A stretch of 64,000 bases of DNA from Corynebacterium terpenotabidum Y-11 (GCF_000418365.1 NC_021663.1:2294001-2358000), one strand, 5' to 3'. Positions 18,700 to 27,345 are shown, counted from the first letter of the stretch. The notes: generated by a model from the letters alone, not told the origin. Numbers and translations: made by a program.

Positions 18700-20658
18700 T
18701 CAGCTCGGAAGCACCGGGTGCAGCCGCGTCATCGACCAACTGCGCTGCAGCCGGGCGGCGAGGACCGTGACCGACATCGAGAGGACGAAGGTCACCACCA
18801 GGGCCCCGACCGCGGTCCATAGTCGGTCATCACTGAATCCGTAGAGCGTCTGCCGTAGCGCGTTGACCGAGTACGTCATCGGGTTGAACGGGTGGACGAA
18901 CTCAATGAGACTGTTCTGCGTCTCGACCGGATAGATGCCGCCGGAACTGACCATCATCACCATCAGTGTGATCAGCGCCCCCACTCTGCCCGGCCCGGAG
19001 CCGAACAGGGAGACCAGGGCCTGGTTCATCGCTGCGAACACCAGGGCGGTGAGAACGGCGATGAGGAGGAATCCGAAGAGATTCTGCGGACGCAGACCCA
19101 CGGCGAGGTAGCAGACCGCGACGATGACGAGTGCCTGGCAGACCGCCATCAACGCGACCGGCAGATAGCCGTCGAAGGCGGCACGCAGGGAACCGACGCC
19201 GGCGGCGATGGCACGCTGCTGCAGCGGCTTGAAGATCTGGAAGATCACGATGCCGCCGATGAACAGGGCCAGGGAGATGAAGAAGGGCGACAGGCCGGTG
19301 CCGAAGGTGCTGGTGCCGGAATCGTCGTGGGCGGCGAGCTGGACCGGGCCACCGATGGTGGACGCCGCCTGGACCCGCTCCCCCTCATTCCACGTCGGCA
19401 CCTGCCCGGCCCCGTCGACCAGTCGGTCGTGGAGCTCATTGGCACCGTCGTCGAGCTGGGTGACACCGTCGACGAGTTCCGGAAGCTGGTCCTGGAGCTG
19501 GCCGAGTCCGTCGTCGAGCTGCTGTCCGCCGTCGTTGAGCTGGCCGACCCCGTCGATGAGCTGGGTGAGCTGGCCGGAGGAGGAGGTGAGCTGGTCAATG
19601 CCGCCACGGAACTCCGCGCTCGGGTCGGACAACTGGTAGGCCAGTTCGGTGGCACCCTCACTCAGCCGGGTCAGATCCTGCCCGTTCTGCGACTGCGGCC
19701 CGAGGCCCTGGGTGTCCAGGGTGGTGGCCGCGGACCGGATCTGTGTGACGACGTCGGCGGTCCCGGGCAGGTCCATCGCCTGCAGCTGGTCGGCGATGGA
19801 GCGCAGGTTGTCCGCACTGTTCCCCTGCACCGTGGTGACCTGGCCGAGCTGGTCAGTCAGCTGGTGGACGCCGTCGCGTAGTTCCACGGCACCGTCGCCG
19901 AGCTGGGTGATGCCGTCATCGAGGCGCGGCCCGGCCTCGACAAGCTCGTTGAGCTTACCGACCTGGCTGTCGAGCTCCTGTAGACCGTCGGACAGGGCGG
20001 CGGAGCCGTCCTTGAGCTGGCCGACACCGTCAGTGAGGGTGGGCAGCCGACCGGACAGTTCGTCGAGTCCGTCAGCGAGCTGGCCGGCCCCGTCCGCGGC
20101 CTGGGACAGGCCGTCGCCGGCGTCCAGCACGCCGATGAGGAGCTTGTCCACGGCTTCGGAGCTGATCGTGGTGCTCACGACATTGAGTACCTCGCGCATC
20201 ACGTTCTCTCCGATGATGGTGGAGAGGTAGCCGTTGGCGTCGTTGTAGGTGGTGATCAGTTTCGCCTTCTCCGGCGCGGTGCCGGCGGCGGAGGTGACCG
20301 CCGCAGAGAAGTTCTCCGGCAGTTCCAGGGAGAAGTAGAAGGTGCCGTCCTTCACCCCCTGCTCCGCCTCCTCGGCGGAGACCTCCGTCCAGGTGATCCT
20401 GTCGTTGTCATGGAGGCCCTGGACGACCTGGTCGCCGGCATTGGTCTCCTCGCCGTCGAGGACGGCACCCTGGTCATTGTTGACCAGGGCGACGGGCAGC
20501 GCCTCGGTCTTGTTCAGCGGGTTCCAGAAGGCCCACAGGTAGAGGGCGGAGTAGAGCAGCGGGATGAGGATCAGGGCGATGACCGTGATCCGGGTCATGC
20601 GCGCCCGCCTGAACCGACGCAGTTCATTGGCGATGTGGAGTCCGGCAAGTGTCGGCAC
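18700..20658 (-). CDS. YhgE/Pip-type membrane protein (ABC-2-like export component)
   Basis: A 652-residue protein with one N-terminal helix ([19 protein letters not shown]) and the YhgE/Pip extracytoplasmic start ([13 protein letters not shown]). A long extracellular stalk (about 190-440) follows, made of repeats of the type DGxxQLxDGxxxL. Five or six helices of ABC-2 permease type close the protein, including GGIYPVE and HPFNPMTY. Such proteins act in export or phage adsorption and in type VII secretion-associated functions in other Gram-positives; the substrate here is unknown. GTG start with AAGGAA upstream. A degenerate ABC ATPase gene precedes it by 9 nt, suggesting one complex. Confidence 0.85.
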   Translation of the reverse strand: MPTLAGLHIANELRRFRRARMTRITVIALILIPLLYSALYLWAFWNPLNKTEALPVALVNNDQGAVLDGEETNAGDQVVQGLHDNDRITWTEVSAEEAEQGVKDGTFYFSLELPENFSAAVTSAAGTAPEKAKLITTYNDANGYLSTIIGENVMREVLNVVSTTISSEAVDKLLIGVLDAGDGLSQAADGAGQLADGLDELSGRLPTLTDGVGQLKDGSAALSDGLQELDSQVGKLNELVEAGPRLDDGITQLGDGAVELRDGVHQLTDQLGQVTTVQGNSADNLRSIADQLQAMDLPGTADVVTQIRSAATTLDTQGLGPQSQNGQDLTRLSEGATELAYQLSDPSAEFRGGIDQLTSSSGQLTQLIDGVGQLNDGGQQLDDGLGQLQDQLPELVDGVTQLDDGANELHDRLVDGAGQVPTWNEGERVQAASTIGGPVQLAAHDDSGTSTFGTGLSPFFISLALFIGGIVIFQIFKPLQQRAIAAGVGSLRAAFDGYLPVALMAVCQALVIVAVCYLAVGLRPQNLFGFLLIAVLTALVFAAMNQALVSLFGSGPGRVGALITLMVMMVSSGGIYPVETQNSLIEFVHPFNPMTYSVNALRQTLYGFSDDRLWTAVGALVVTFVLSMSVTVLAARLQRSWSMTRLHPVLPS

Positions 20659-20667
20659 GGTGGTTCC

Positions 20668-21468
20668 TTACTGACCGTCGGTCGGGTCGGAGGTGGTGAA
20701 CGCGGGCAATCCGTCATGGGTGGGGCGGATATGGGTGCCGTAGGTGTCGAGGGAGACGACCTGGTGCGGTGGTGCGGTCTCCGGCAGGGGATTGCACGAG
20801 TTGAGGACCACCGGCATCCGCTCGGCCAGCCGGCCGAGGATGCCCAGCAGGATGTCCCGGTCGCGGGCCTCCCGGATCTGCTCGAAGTCGTCCATCACCA
20901 GCATGCGGATCTCACCGCCGTGGGCGGGACGCAGCGCCAGGCAGATGCGCAGCAGCAGCCGGTCGAGGGACGACAGGTCGGAGACCCAGGCATCCAACGG
21001 GGGCAGGTCCCGGGTTCCGAAGACATCGGAGCACAGGTCCGCCAGCCCGTCCTCGGTGGCGCGGCGCACCAGCCGGTACCACCGCTGCGACCAGGACTTG
21101 TTCTCGGTGAGGATGTCGGCGACACGCACCGACCGGGGCAGCTCGTCGAGCTGGTCCACCCCGGCCAACGCCACATGCCGCCAGATCTGTTTCCGGTCCG
21201 CACAGCCGAGAACCTCCACGGCACCGGACGACGGCTTCATCCGGCCGGAGAGCACCAGTGACAGTGCGGTACGTCCGGACCCGCCGGCCCCACCGAGGAC
21301 GGTCATCCCGAGCGGGGCGAGGGTGAAGGACAGTGGTCCGAAGACCAGTCCCTCCTCTGCGACCACCTCGACGGCATCGGCAATGACTGCGACGGCAGCG
21401 GAGCCACCGGTCCCGTTGACCGCGGTGGCGTGTTCCTGGACGTGTTCCTGGCTGTTTTCCACGGACAC
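20668..21468 (-). CDS. ABC-transporter ATPase-like protein with degenerate nucleotide site
   Basis: A 266-residue protein with the outline of an ABC nucleotide-binding domain. The Walker A region reads GGAGGSGRT (59-67), with Arg66 (codon CGT) where the invariant Lys should be. The signature LSGGQ is LSSLD (165-169), Walker B ends MLVMDD (189-194) with Asp in place of Glu, and the H-loop histidine is absent (VVLNSCN). Such changes usually abolish hydrolysis, although nucleotide binding may remain. The GTG start is supported by AAGGAG 7 nt upstream. It precedes the YhgE/Pip gene by 9 nt and is its probable partner. A 35-residue hydrophilic N-terminus is extra. Confidence 0.8.
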   Translation of the reverse strand: MSVENSQEHVQEHATAVNGTGGSAAVAVIADAVEVVAEEGLVFGPLSFTLAPLGMTVLGGAGGSGRTALSLVLSGRMKPSSGAVEVLGCADRKQIWRHVALAGVDQLDELPRSVRVADILTENKSWSQRWYRLVRRATEDGLADLCSDVFGTRDLPPLDAWVSDLSSLDRLLLRICLALRPAHGGEIRMLVMDDFEQIREARDRDILLGILGRLAERMPVVLNSCNPLPETAPPHQVVSLDTYGTHIRPTHDGLPAFTTSDPTDGQ

Positions 21469-21518
21469 TTCGACTCTCCTTACTCACCCGCCGGACAGGG
21501 AGTCGGCGAGCGCACTGG

Positions 21519-21532
21519 ACATCAATATACGT
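21519..21532 (-). promoter_or_regulatory. Possible promoter of the degenerate ABC/YhgE/hemB group
   Basis: In an otherwise very GC-rich 207-nt gap there is an AT-rich patch whose minus strand reads TATATT (21524-21529), about 55 nt before the ABC-like gene. No convincing -35 hexamer is visible at normal spacing. Confidence 0.35.
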
Positions 21533-21632
21533 ACAACCCCGGTGTCCCCCCGCTGTTCATCTGTCTCCGGCACCCGCCCCCACGGCCCCGGAACCGCCGC
21601 GGTCCCCACCCCACGCTCCCCCGAGGCTCCGC

Positions 21633-21682
21633 GTCAGTCCACCGGTGTCAGTCCACCGGTGTCAGTCCACCAACGTCAGTCC
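21633..21682. repeat. 14-bp tandem repeat at the 3' end of hemD
   Basis: The unit GTCAGTCCACCGGT begins at 21633 and 21647. A variant ending CAAC begins at 21661, and a partial fourth copy begins at 21675, overlapping the hemD stop codon. The units abut exactly. They lie between hemD and the next gene and may affect transcript stability, or may simply be slippage-prone sequence. Confidence 0.85.
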
Positions 21683-23511
21683 GTCGGCGTAGTGCGACGG
21701 CGCCGACGGCGCTTCCGGGGCGGCGGCAGCTGATCGGCGGCACGCAGGGCGGCGACGTGGTCAGCCAGGGCGTCCACCAGCTCCGGGACACCGGCGACCT
21801 CCGGCATGACGTCGACCCGCAGTCCATGCTCCTCGGCGGTCTTCGCCGCCATCGGGCCGATACAGGCGATGATGGTCCGGGCATGCGGCTTCCCGGCGAT
21901 ACCGACGAGGTTCTTCACCGTCGACGAAGAGGTGAAGCAGACCGCGTCGAAGCCACCGGACTTGATCATGTCGCGGATGTCCTGGCTGGGCGGGGCGGCC
22001 CGGACGGTGCGGTAGGCGACGACGTCCTCCACCGACCAGCCGAGATCGATGAGACCGTCGACGAGGGTGTCGGTCGCGATATCAGCACGCGGCAGCAGCA
22101 CCCGGTCCACCGGATCGAGGTCCGCATCATACGGCGGGAAGACGTCGACCAGACCGGAGGCATTGCGGGCCCGGGCGGCGGGCAGCAGTTCCGGGGTGAT
22201 GCCCAGGTCACGGACCGCCTGGGCGGTCTTCTCCCCGACCGCGGCCACGGACACCCCGGCCAGGGCGCGGGCGTCGAGACCGAACTCGGTGAGCTTGTCC
22301 CACACGGCCTTCACCGCGTTGACCGAGGTGAAGACGATCCACTGGTAGCGGCCGTCAACGAGACCCTTCACCGCGCGTTCCATCTGCGCCGGGCTGCGCG
22401 GCGGCTCCATGGAGATCGTCGGCACCTCGATCGGGATCGCCCCGTGGGACGCCAGCCGGGTGCTCATCGGACCGGCCTGGGACTTCGCCCGCGGGACGAG
22501 CACATTCCAGCCGTAGAGGGCACGGTTCTCCCACCAGGAGTACTTCGACCGGCCGGACGCCGCGGCACCCAGGGTGACCACCAGGTCCTGCGGCAGCTCG
22601 CCCTCCTTCGCCAGCGGGCCCGACGCCGCGACAACCGACTTCAGGGTGTCGAGGGTGACATCGAAGGACCGCTGACGTCGGGTGGTGGCGTACACGGTGA
22701 CGGTCGCCGGAGTGGACCCGGGCACACCGTGCCCCTTGAGCTCCCGGGCGACCGGGGCCAGGTCCGTCGGCGCGACGGTGAGGATCAGTGGCTTCGGGGC
22801 GGCGGCAACCGCGGCCCACTCCACGTCGGCCAGTCCGCCGCGCAGATCGACGGCGGTGTATCCGTCACCAGTGGGGATACCGTTGTAGGCGGGCAGGGCG
22901 GACGCCCCGGTCATCCCCGGGATGACCTCGAATTCCGCGCCGAGTGCCGCGACCTCGCGCAACTCGCGCAGCACCGCCGGATTGTCGACCGGGTTCCCGG
23001 CGACAAGGCGGACAACGTTCTCCCCCTCCCGGGCCTGGCGCACCATGTCGGCGGCCAGCCCCTGGGCGGAGATATCCGGGACCGTGAGATCGGGACCGGC
23101 CGCACCTGGGCGGTCCGGCAGGGTGACCGGTGCCGTGGCCGACGCGGTGGCACTCGACGTCGCGGCAGGCGTCGTCACGGCGTCCTCCACCGGGGACCCC
23201 GGCTCGGCAAGGATGATCTCGGCGGCGGTGATGTCGGCGGGACGCGGCGGACGCCGCCGACTGCCGGACTCCTTCGCCGCCTCATTCTCCGCCTGCCAGC
23301 GGTGTTCGGCGTCTGCCCGCTTGTCGGCGGACACCGGCTGCGCAGCGGCGATGAGGGTCCGGACCGACTCCGGGACGGCAGGGTCGACCCAGGCGTGGAC
23401 CGTGTGCTCCAGGATCTCGCGGGCGCGGACGGTCAGCAGTTCGGGATTGCCCGGACCGGCGCCGACAAAGAGCACACGTCCGTATCCAAGGGCATTACCG
23501 GCAGAGGTCAT
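21676..23511 (-). CDS. hemD: Uroporphyrinogen-III synthase fused to a uroporphyrinogen methyltransferase-like domain
   Basis: A 611-residue two-domain protein. The N-terminal part begins with the SAM-methyltransferase motif VLFVGAGPGNPELLTVRA and includes VIPGMTGASALPAYNGIP, both typical of CobA/SUMT. It carries an Ala/Thr/Pro-rich insert at about residues 100-145. The C-terminal half (from about 335) is the HemD fold that closes and inverts the D ring of hydroxymethylbilane, with FTSVNAVKAVW, VAAVGEKTA and FTSSSTVKNLV. The tail is strongly basic (KRRRRRR). This fusion is usual in actinobacteria. It follows hemC by 98 nt. Siroheme-type methyltransferase activity is possible but not proven by sequence. 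Confidence 0.93.
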   Translation of the reverse strand: MTSAGNALGYGRVLFVGAGPGNPELLTVRAREILEHTVHAWVDPAVPESVRTLIAAAQPVSADKRADAEHRWQAENEAAKESGSRRRPPRPADITAAEIILAEPGSPVEDAVTTPAATSSATASATAPVTLPDRPGAAGPDLTVPDISAQGLAADMVRQAREGENVVRLVAGNPVDNPAVLRELREVAALGAEFEVIPGMTGASALPAYNGIPTGDGYTAVDLRGGLADVEWAAVAAAPKPLILTVAPTDLAPVARELKGHGVPGSTPATVTVYATTRRQRSFDVTLDTLKSVVAASGPLAKEGELPQDLVVTLGAAASGRSKYSWWENRALYGWNVLVPRAKSQAGPMSTRLASHGAIPIEVPTISMEPPRSPAQMERAVKGLVDGRYQWIVFTSVNAVKAVWDKLTEFGLDARALAGVSVAAVGEKTAQAVRDLGITPELLPAARARNASGLVDVFPPYDADLDPVDRVLLPRADIATDTLVDGLIDLGWSVEDVVAYRTVRAAPPSQDIRDMIKSGGFDAVCFTSSSTVKNLVGIAGKPHARTIIACIGPMAAKTAEEHGLRVDVMPEVAGVPELVDALADHVAALRAADQLPPPRKRRRRRRTTPTD

Positions 23512-23609
23512 CGGGGTCTTTCTCGTTGAAGCTCCGACCCACGGCCACGGGGCCGAGGGGCAGGAAAAGTAGGTCAGGACAATCGGGGAACTGGCGCGGC
23601 GGCAAGCCG

Positions 23610-24602
23610 CTACAGTGGCCCTTCACCGGAGATCACCGCGGTGGCTCCGGCGGCCAACAGGGACTCACCGAGTGCCACACCGAGAGCGCGGGCGGCGTCC
23701 TTCCAGTGGGGATGCAAGGGGTCATCGCCGGTGTCGGTGATGTCGACCGGGCCGGTGATCTCCTGCTCGAGGCGCCGCGAACCGTCGAGGGCGTACACCC
23801 CGGCCTTGAGCCGCAGCACACCGTCCTCCAGGGCCGACCAGGCACCCACCGGAGCGGTGCACCCCGCCTCCAGGGTGGCGAGCACGGACCGCTCGGCGAG
23901 CGCCCCGGCGTGGGACGCCGGATCGTCGAGCGCGAGGACCGCGGCCACCGCCGCAGCGTCCTCCACCCGGACCTCCACGCACAGCGCACCCTGGGCGGGG
24001 GCCGGCGTGATGTCGTCGACCGCCATCGTCTCCGAGACGCGGTCGAGATGACCGACGCGTTCCAGTCCGGCGCGGGCGAGCACCACAGCGTCCAGGTCGC
24101 CCGGCCCTTCTGCGGGACCACCGGCGACGCGGCCCATGCGGGTGTCGATATTGCCGCGGATCGGCACGCACTCCACGTCCGGGCGCAGCGCCAGGATCTG
24201 GGAGACACGGCGCGGTGCACCGGTCCCGATCCGGGCGCCGGCGGGAAGCTCCCGCAGCGTCCGGTCACCGGTGCTCACCAGAACCTCCCGGGGATCGACG
24301 CGCGGCGGCACCACGGCGACGAACCGGGGGTCGGGGGCGGTGGGAAGATCCTTGAAGGAATGGACCGCCACGTCACACTCACCGGCGGCGAGACTGTTGC
24401 GCAGCGTCTCGGTGAAGACGCCGACGCCGATGTGCGCCACCGGGGTCTGTGCCTGCTGGGAGGCGTCTCCCGGGGTGTGCACGAAGTGCAGATCCGCGGC
24501 ATGGCCGTGGGCGACGAGGGCGTCCCGGACCATCCCGGTCTGGGTGGTCGCCAGGGTCGACGCCCGCGTTCCGATGAGCAGGATGCGGGGCTGTGCGGTC
24601 AC
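23610..24602 (-). CDS. hemC: Hydroxymethylbilane synthase (porphobilinogen deaminase)
   Basis: A 330-residue enzyme that polymerises four porphobilinogens. The sequence shows GTRASTLATTQ, HSFKDLPT (catalytic Asp), GTGAPRR, IRGNIDTR, and the cofactor-attachment cysteine C248 in LEAGCTAPVGA. The GTG start overlaps the hemA TGA by 4 nt (GTGA), so hemA and hemC are translationally coupled. The family is unambiguous and all signature segments are intact. Confidence 0.96.
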   Translation of the reverse strand: MTAQPRILLIGTRASTLATTQTGMVRDALVAHGHAADLHFVHTPGDASQQAQTPVAHIGVGVFTETLRNSLAAGECDVAVHSFKDLPTAPDPRFVAVVPPRVDPREVLVSTGDRTLRELPAGARIGTGAPRRVSQILALRPDVECVPIRGNIDTRMGRVAGGPAEGPGDLDAVVLARAGLERVGHLDRVSETMAVDDITPAPAQGALCVEVRVEDAAAVAAVLALDDPASHAGALAERSVLATLEAGCTAPVGAWSALEDGVLRLKAGVYALDGSRRLEQEITGPVDITDTGDDPLHPHWKDAARALGVALGESLLAAGATAVISGEGPL

Positions 24603-25987
24603 GAGGCTTCTCCAGACAGCATGCTCCCGAGACGGGCCAGGCCGGCGTCGCCCAACTCCACGGAGCGGGACACGGCGGCGGAGGACCCGGCCGGAAGATT
24701 GAACAGGACGGCGAGCGCCTCGGCGTAGTTGACTGAGCCACCCTCAGAGCTGAGCTTCTTGACCTGCACGGTCGGCGTGTGGAGGATCTTGTCGACGACG
24801 CGCCGCACCGTACGGACGACCTCGGCGCGCTCCTGGTCACTCATCCCCGGAGTACGACGGATCAGCTGCCCCAGCTCATCGTCGATGACATCGGAGGCCC
24901 GCTGACGCAGCGCCTTGACCGTCGGCACGACCGCCTGGACGCGCAGCTGATCGAGGTACTCGCCGAGTTCCTCGGCGACGACCCGGCGGGCGGCGTCCTC
25001 ATCGCGGGTACCGTCCCCGGCCAACGTGGTGAGCTCTTCGATGTTCAGCAGGCGGACCTGGTCACCGGCGGTGGTGACGGTGTCATCGATATCGCGGGGC
25101 ATGGACAGGTCAACCAGCACCATACGGTGGTTGTGCTCGGCCTGGGCGGCGGCGATGTCCTCCCCGGAGAGCACGGTCCCGACGGCGCCGGTGGCGGAGA
25201 CCACCAGATCGACGTCCGCCAGGACACCGGAGAGCCCGGTGAGCGACACCGCATCCGCGGAGACACCGGCCTGACGGGCGTGGTCGGCGAGGTTCTCAGC
25301 ACGGCTCAGCGTGCGGTTCGCCACAGTGACGTGGTCCACGCCGGCCCTGCCCAGCCAGGTGGACGCCAGCGATGCCATCGCACCGGCACCGATGACCAGG
25401 GCGCGGCGGCCCGACATATCCTCGGCACCGAGTTCAGCCAGGGCATGGCCCAGGGCGAAGCTCACCATCGATGATCCGGCGACGTCGACCTCGGTCTCGG
25501 TGTGGACCCGCTTACCGGTGCGCAGGGCACGCTGGGTGAGGTCGTGGAGGGTGGTGCCGACCGTGCCGTTGTCGTGCGCGGTCTGGTACGCAGAGCGCAA
25601 CTGACCGATGATCTGCTGTTCGCCGACGACCATGGAATCCAACCCGGAGGCGACGGTGAGCATGTGCTCGGCAGCCTTGTCGGCGTAGCGGACGTACAGG
25701 TACGGTTCCAGCTCCGCGGAGGGAATCCCCGCGTGGGACGCCACCGTCTCGACGACATGGTCAAGCGCCGGGTGGAATGCTGTCGCGGCGACGTAGAACT
25801 CCATGCGGTTGCAGGTGGAGAGCACGATTGCCTCGGTGACGCAGTCGCCGTCGAGGATGTCGTGTTCCAGGGCGGCGAGGTCCGCGGCTGCCGCCGACGC
25901 CTTTTCCAGCACCGGCACCGGTGCGGAGCGGAAGGACAGTCCGACGAGGAGGACAGCTGCAGGCCCGGTGATACCCAGTCCAGTCAT
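24599..25987 (-). CDS. hemA: Glutamyl-tRNA reductase
   Basis: A 462-residue enzyme that reduces Glu-tRNA to glutamate-1-semialdehyde, the committed step of the C5 pathway. The catalytic cysteine is C59 in LSTCNRMEFY. It also has GLDSMVVGEQQIIGQ, the NADPH motif VIGAGAMA, ANRT and LVDLSMPRDID. The ATG at 25987 is chosen because AGGAGG lies 10 nt upstream; upstream in-frame ATGs at 26014 and 26023 lack one. The gap to the glutaredoxin-like gene is about 150 nt. Confidence 0.95.
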   Translation of the reverse strand: MTGLGITGPAAVLLVGLSFRSAPVPVLEKASAAAADLAALEHDILDGDCVTEAIVLSTCNRMEFYVAATAFHPALDHVVETVASHAGIPSAELEPYLYVRYADKAAEHMLTVASGLDSMVVGEQQIIGQLRSAYQTAHDNGTVGTTLHDLTQRALRTGKRVHTETEVDVAGSSMVSFALGHALAELGAEDMSGRRALVIGAGAMASLASTWLGRAGVDHVTVANRTLSRAENLADHARQAGVSADAVSLTGLSGVLADVDLVVSATGAVGTVLSGEDIAAAQAEHNHRMVLVDLSMPRDIDDTVTTAGDQVRLLNIEELTTLAGDGTRDEDAARRVVAEELGEYLDQLRVQAVVPTVKALRQRASDVIDDELGQLIRRTPGMSDQERAEVVRTVRRVVDKILHTPTVQVKKLSSEGGSVNYAEALAVLFNLPAGSSAAVSRSVELGDAGLARLGSMLSGEAS

Positions 25988-26140
25988 GGACGTACCGCCT
26001 CCTGTGTTCGTCATGAGGCGCATGGGGTGCGCCCGGGGATCAACGAATACCTACGGTATCCGTTGACCCCCCCGATGACCAAAGCGAACGGGTGGGTGTT
26101 GTATATGGCGACCGATGTGGGCGGCGGCGGTGCTGGCGGG

Positions 26141-26455
26141 TCAGGCGCGGGCGGCACGGGCGGCACGGACGGCGTCCTCGAGTTCCTCATCGTCGATCTC
26201 CCAGCAGGCGATCTCTTCATCGTCGACGAGGACGACCGGTACCCGGTCCCCGAACTCGACAGCCAGCGCGGTCTCCGCATCCACGTCGACGACCTCCAGT
26301 CGCACGCCGAGGGCCGCACAGACCGGGGAGATCTGCTCACGGACCCGCGCGCAGGAGCCACAGGTCCTGCGGACCATGAGGGTGACGGTGACCGGCGCCG
26401 TGGTGGCTGGTGCGGTGCTAGCTTCTGCGGTGCTGTCGCCCGATTGATCGTTCAC
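26141..26455 (-). CDS. Glutaredoxin-like (DUF836) protein
   Basis: A 104-residue thioredoxin-fold protein. After an Ala/Thr-rich head, it has LMVRRTCGSCARVREQI (CxxC at residues 32-35), VVDVDAE and the cis-Pro strand RVPVVLVDDEE, the pattern of the DUF836/glutaredoxin-like family. This gene sits upstream of hemA in mycobacteria too (Rv0508, from memory). The GTG start has TAGGCT exactly 7 nt upstream and no Shine-Dalgarno, consistent with a leaderless transcript. A role in redox control of heme synthesis is only a guess from position. Confidence 0.82.
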   Translation of the reverse strand: MNDQSGDSTAEASTAPATTAPVTVTLMVRRTCGSCARVREQISPVCAALGVRLEVVDVDAETALAVEFGDRVPVVLVDDEEIACWEIDDEELEDAVRAARAARA

Positions 26456-26538
26456 CGGACCGAGCCTAGTCGTCCGGACGCCCTCTCCCCGCCCCACCCT
26501 CGCTGCCGCGTCATCACGCCAATCCTGCGGAACGTGTG

Positions 26539-26563
26539 CTGCGGGCCCTGACTGGGCCCGCAG
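26539..26563. repeat. Perfect 10-bp hairpin, CTGCGGGCCC type
   Basis: CTGCGGGCCC, a 5-nt loop, and GGGCCCGCAG. It lies in the 262-nt space between the glutaredoxin-like gene and bS22. There is no T-run, so it may terminate with a factor, or block read-through from bS22 toward hemA. Confidence 0.7.
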
Positions 26564-26597
26564 GCGCGGATCGTGTGACCCGTGGCCGCCAACGCCC

Positions 26598-26647
26598 GGA
26601 GGCGTGACCCCCGGGGAATACTGAAGTATTCCGGGGGCCACGCCTCC
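26598..26647 (-). terminator. Long near-perfect hairpin downstream of bS22
   Basis: The arms begin GGAGGCGTG and end CACGCCTCC. They pair over about 23 bp with one mismatch and a two-base bulge, closing on a 2-nt loop near AATACT-GA-AGTATT. It lies about 70 nt beyond the bS22 stop in the direction of transcription. No T-run follows, so it may protect the 3' end as much as terminate. Confidence 0.6.
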
Positions 26648-26717
26648 GTGGTCTACAGGCGAGAGAGCCCTCAGTGCGGCACCGGACGTTGCCGTCGGGA
26701 CCGCAGCCGACGATTCT

Positions 26718-26819
26718 CTACTTGCCGAGCTTCCGTCGCTGGACGCGGGTCCGGCGAAGCATCTTGCGGTGCTTCTTCTTCGACATACGCTTACGACGCT
26801 TCTTGATGACGGAACCCAT
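26718..26819 (-). CDS. Small ribosomal subunit protein bS22 (AURKAIP1/COX24 domain)
   Basis: A 33-residue, extremely basic protein beginning [16 protein letters not shown] and ending RRKLGK. It matches the tiny actinobacterial protein found bound to 16S rRNA in mycobacterial ribosomes and named bS22 (Rv0500B position, between the HTH gene and hemA). The ATG is preceded by a very strong GAGGAGG about 6 nt upstream, as expected for a highly expressed ribosomal gene. The initial [12 protein letters not shown] motif is diagnostic. Confidence 0.93.
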   Translation of the reverse strand: MGSVIKKRRKRMSKKKHRKMLRRTRVQRRKLGK

Positions 26820-27072
26820 AGGTCCTCCTCGTCAGTTCTTCGGTTACGGACAACTTGTGGTCGGTACCCGGCAGCCTGTGTGACGGCCGCCCCGGAACGA
26901 TCCGGGACAACCACAGGCGGCCGGTAGCGGCTGGGAGCTCTCCGACACCGAACCGACACGAATGGCCACCACCTTATCGTCCCCGGGTACCGCAGGCCAA
27001 AATGGGGTACCTCAGTGAGCTTTCGCGCAGACGTACCCGGACCGCCACAGACCTCTGCAGACGCACAGACAA
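26820..27072 (-). promoter_or_regulatory. Leader and promoter region of bS22
   Basis: No gene is visible here. Directly before bS22 is its ribosome binding site. A two-stem structure can form at 26885-26922 (outer GGCCGCC/GGCGGCC, inner CCCGGA/TCCGGG), which would be in the 5' leader. On the minus strand, TTGGCC and a TAAGGT box lie at roughly 26965-26990 and are a weak promoter candidate. A structured leader would fit autoregulation of a ribosomal protein, but this is speculative. Confidence 0.35.
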
Positions 27073-27116
27073 AGGCCCCGCCGACATCTCCGGTGACGGA
27101 GACGTCGACGGGGCCT
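27073..27116 (-). terminator. Rho-independent terminator after the HTH gene
   Basis: Starting 29 nt beyond the stop of the small HTH gene, the minus strand forms a long hairpin. AGGCCCCG pairs with CGGGGCCT and CTCCG with CGGAG around a TCAC loop, and TTTGTCTGT follows. This is a good intrinsic terminator that also isolates bS22. Confidence 0.8.
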
Positions 27117-27144
27117 GTGCCTTGAGACGGCGGCGTGGGTGGAA

Positions 27145-27345
27145 TCAGCCCGCCTGGTCCGCGTTGTAGATCGACGCACCGAGGTACTCCTCGACGGCCT
27201 GCTCATGAACGCGGAATGACCTGCCCACCCGGACTGCGGGGAGTTCCCCGGAGTGGACGAGCCGGTACACGGTCATCTTCGAGACCCGCATGAGGTCAGC
27301 GACCTCAGCGACGGTCAGGAAAGTTCCGCTGTCGTTACTTGCCAT
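27145..27345 (-). CDS. Small helix-turn-helix (MerR/excisionase-like) DNA-binding protein
   Basis: A 66-residue protein consisting almost only of a winged helix: FLTVAEVADLMRVSKMTVYRLVHSGELPAVRVGRSFRVHEQAVEEYL. This is the excisionase/BldC-like fold. Although databases often label such proteins excisionase, the gene is a conserved chromosomal neighbour of proC in actinobacteria (Rv0500A position), and no phage genes are near. It is probably a transcription regulator, perhaps a BldC-type protein. AAGGATGG precedes the ATG, and a terminator follows. Confidence 0.85.
   Translation of the reverse strand: MASNDSGTFLTVAEVADLMRVSKMTVYRLVHSGELPAVRVGRSFRVHEQAVEEYLGASIYNADQAG

Noticed and set aside
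27145..27345. The small HTH protein as a phage excisionase marking a mobile element
   Set aside because: No integrase, attachment repeat or phage gene is nearby, and the gene is in its conserved place between proC and bS22.
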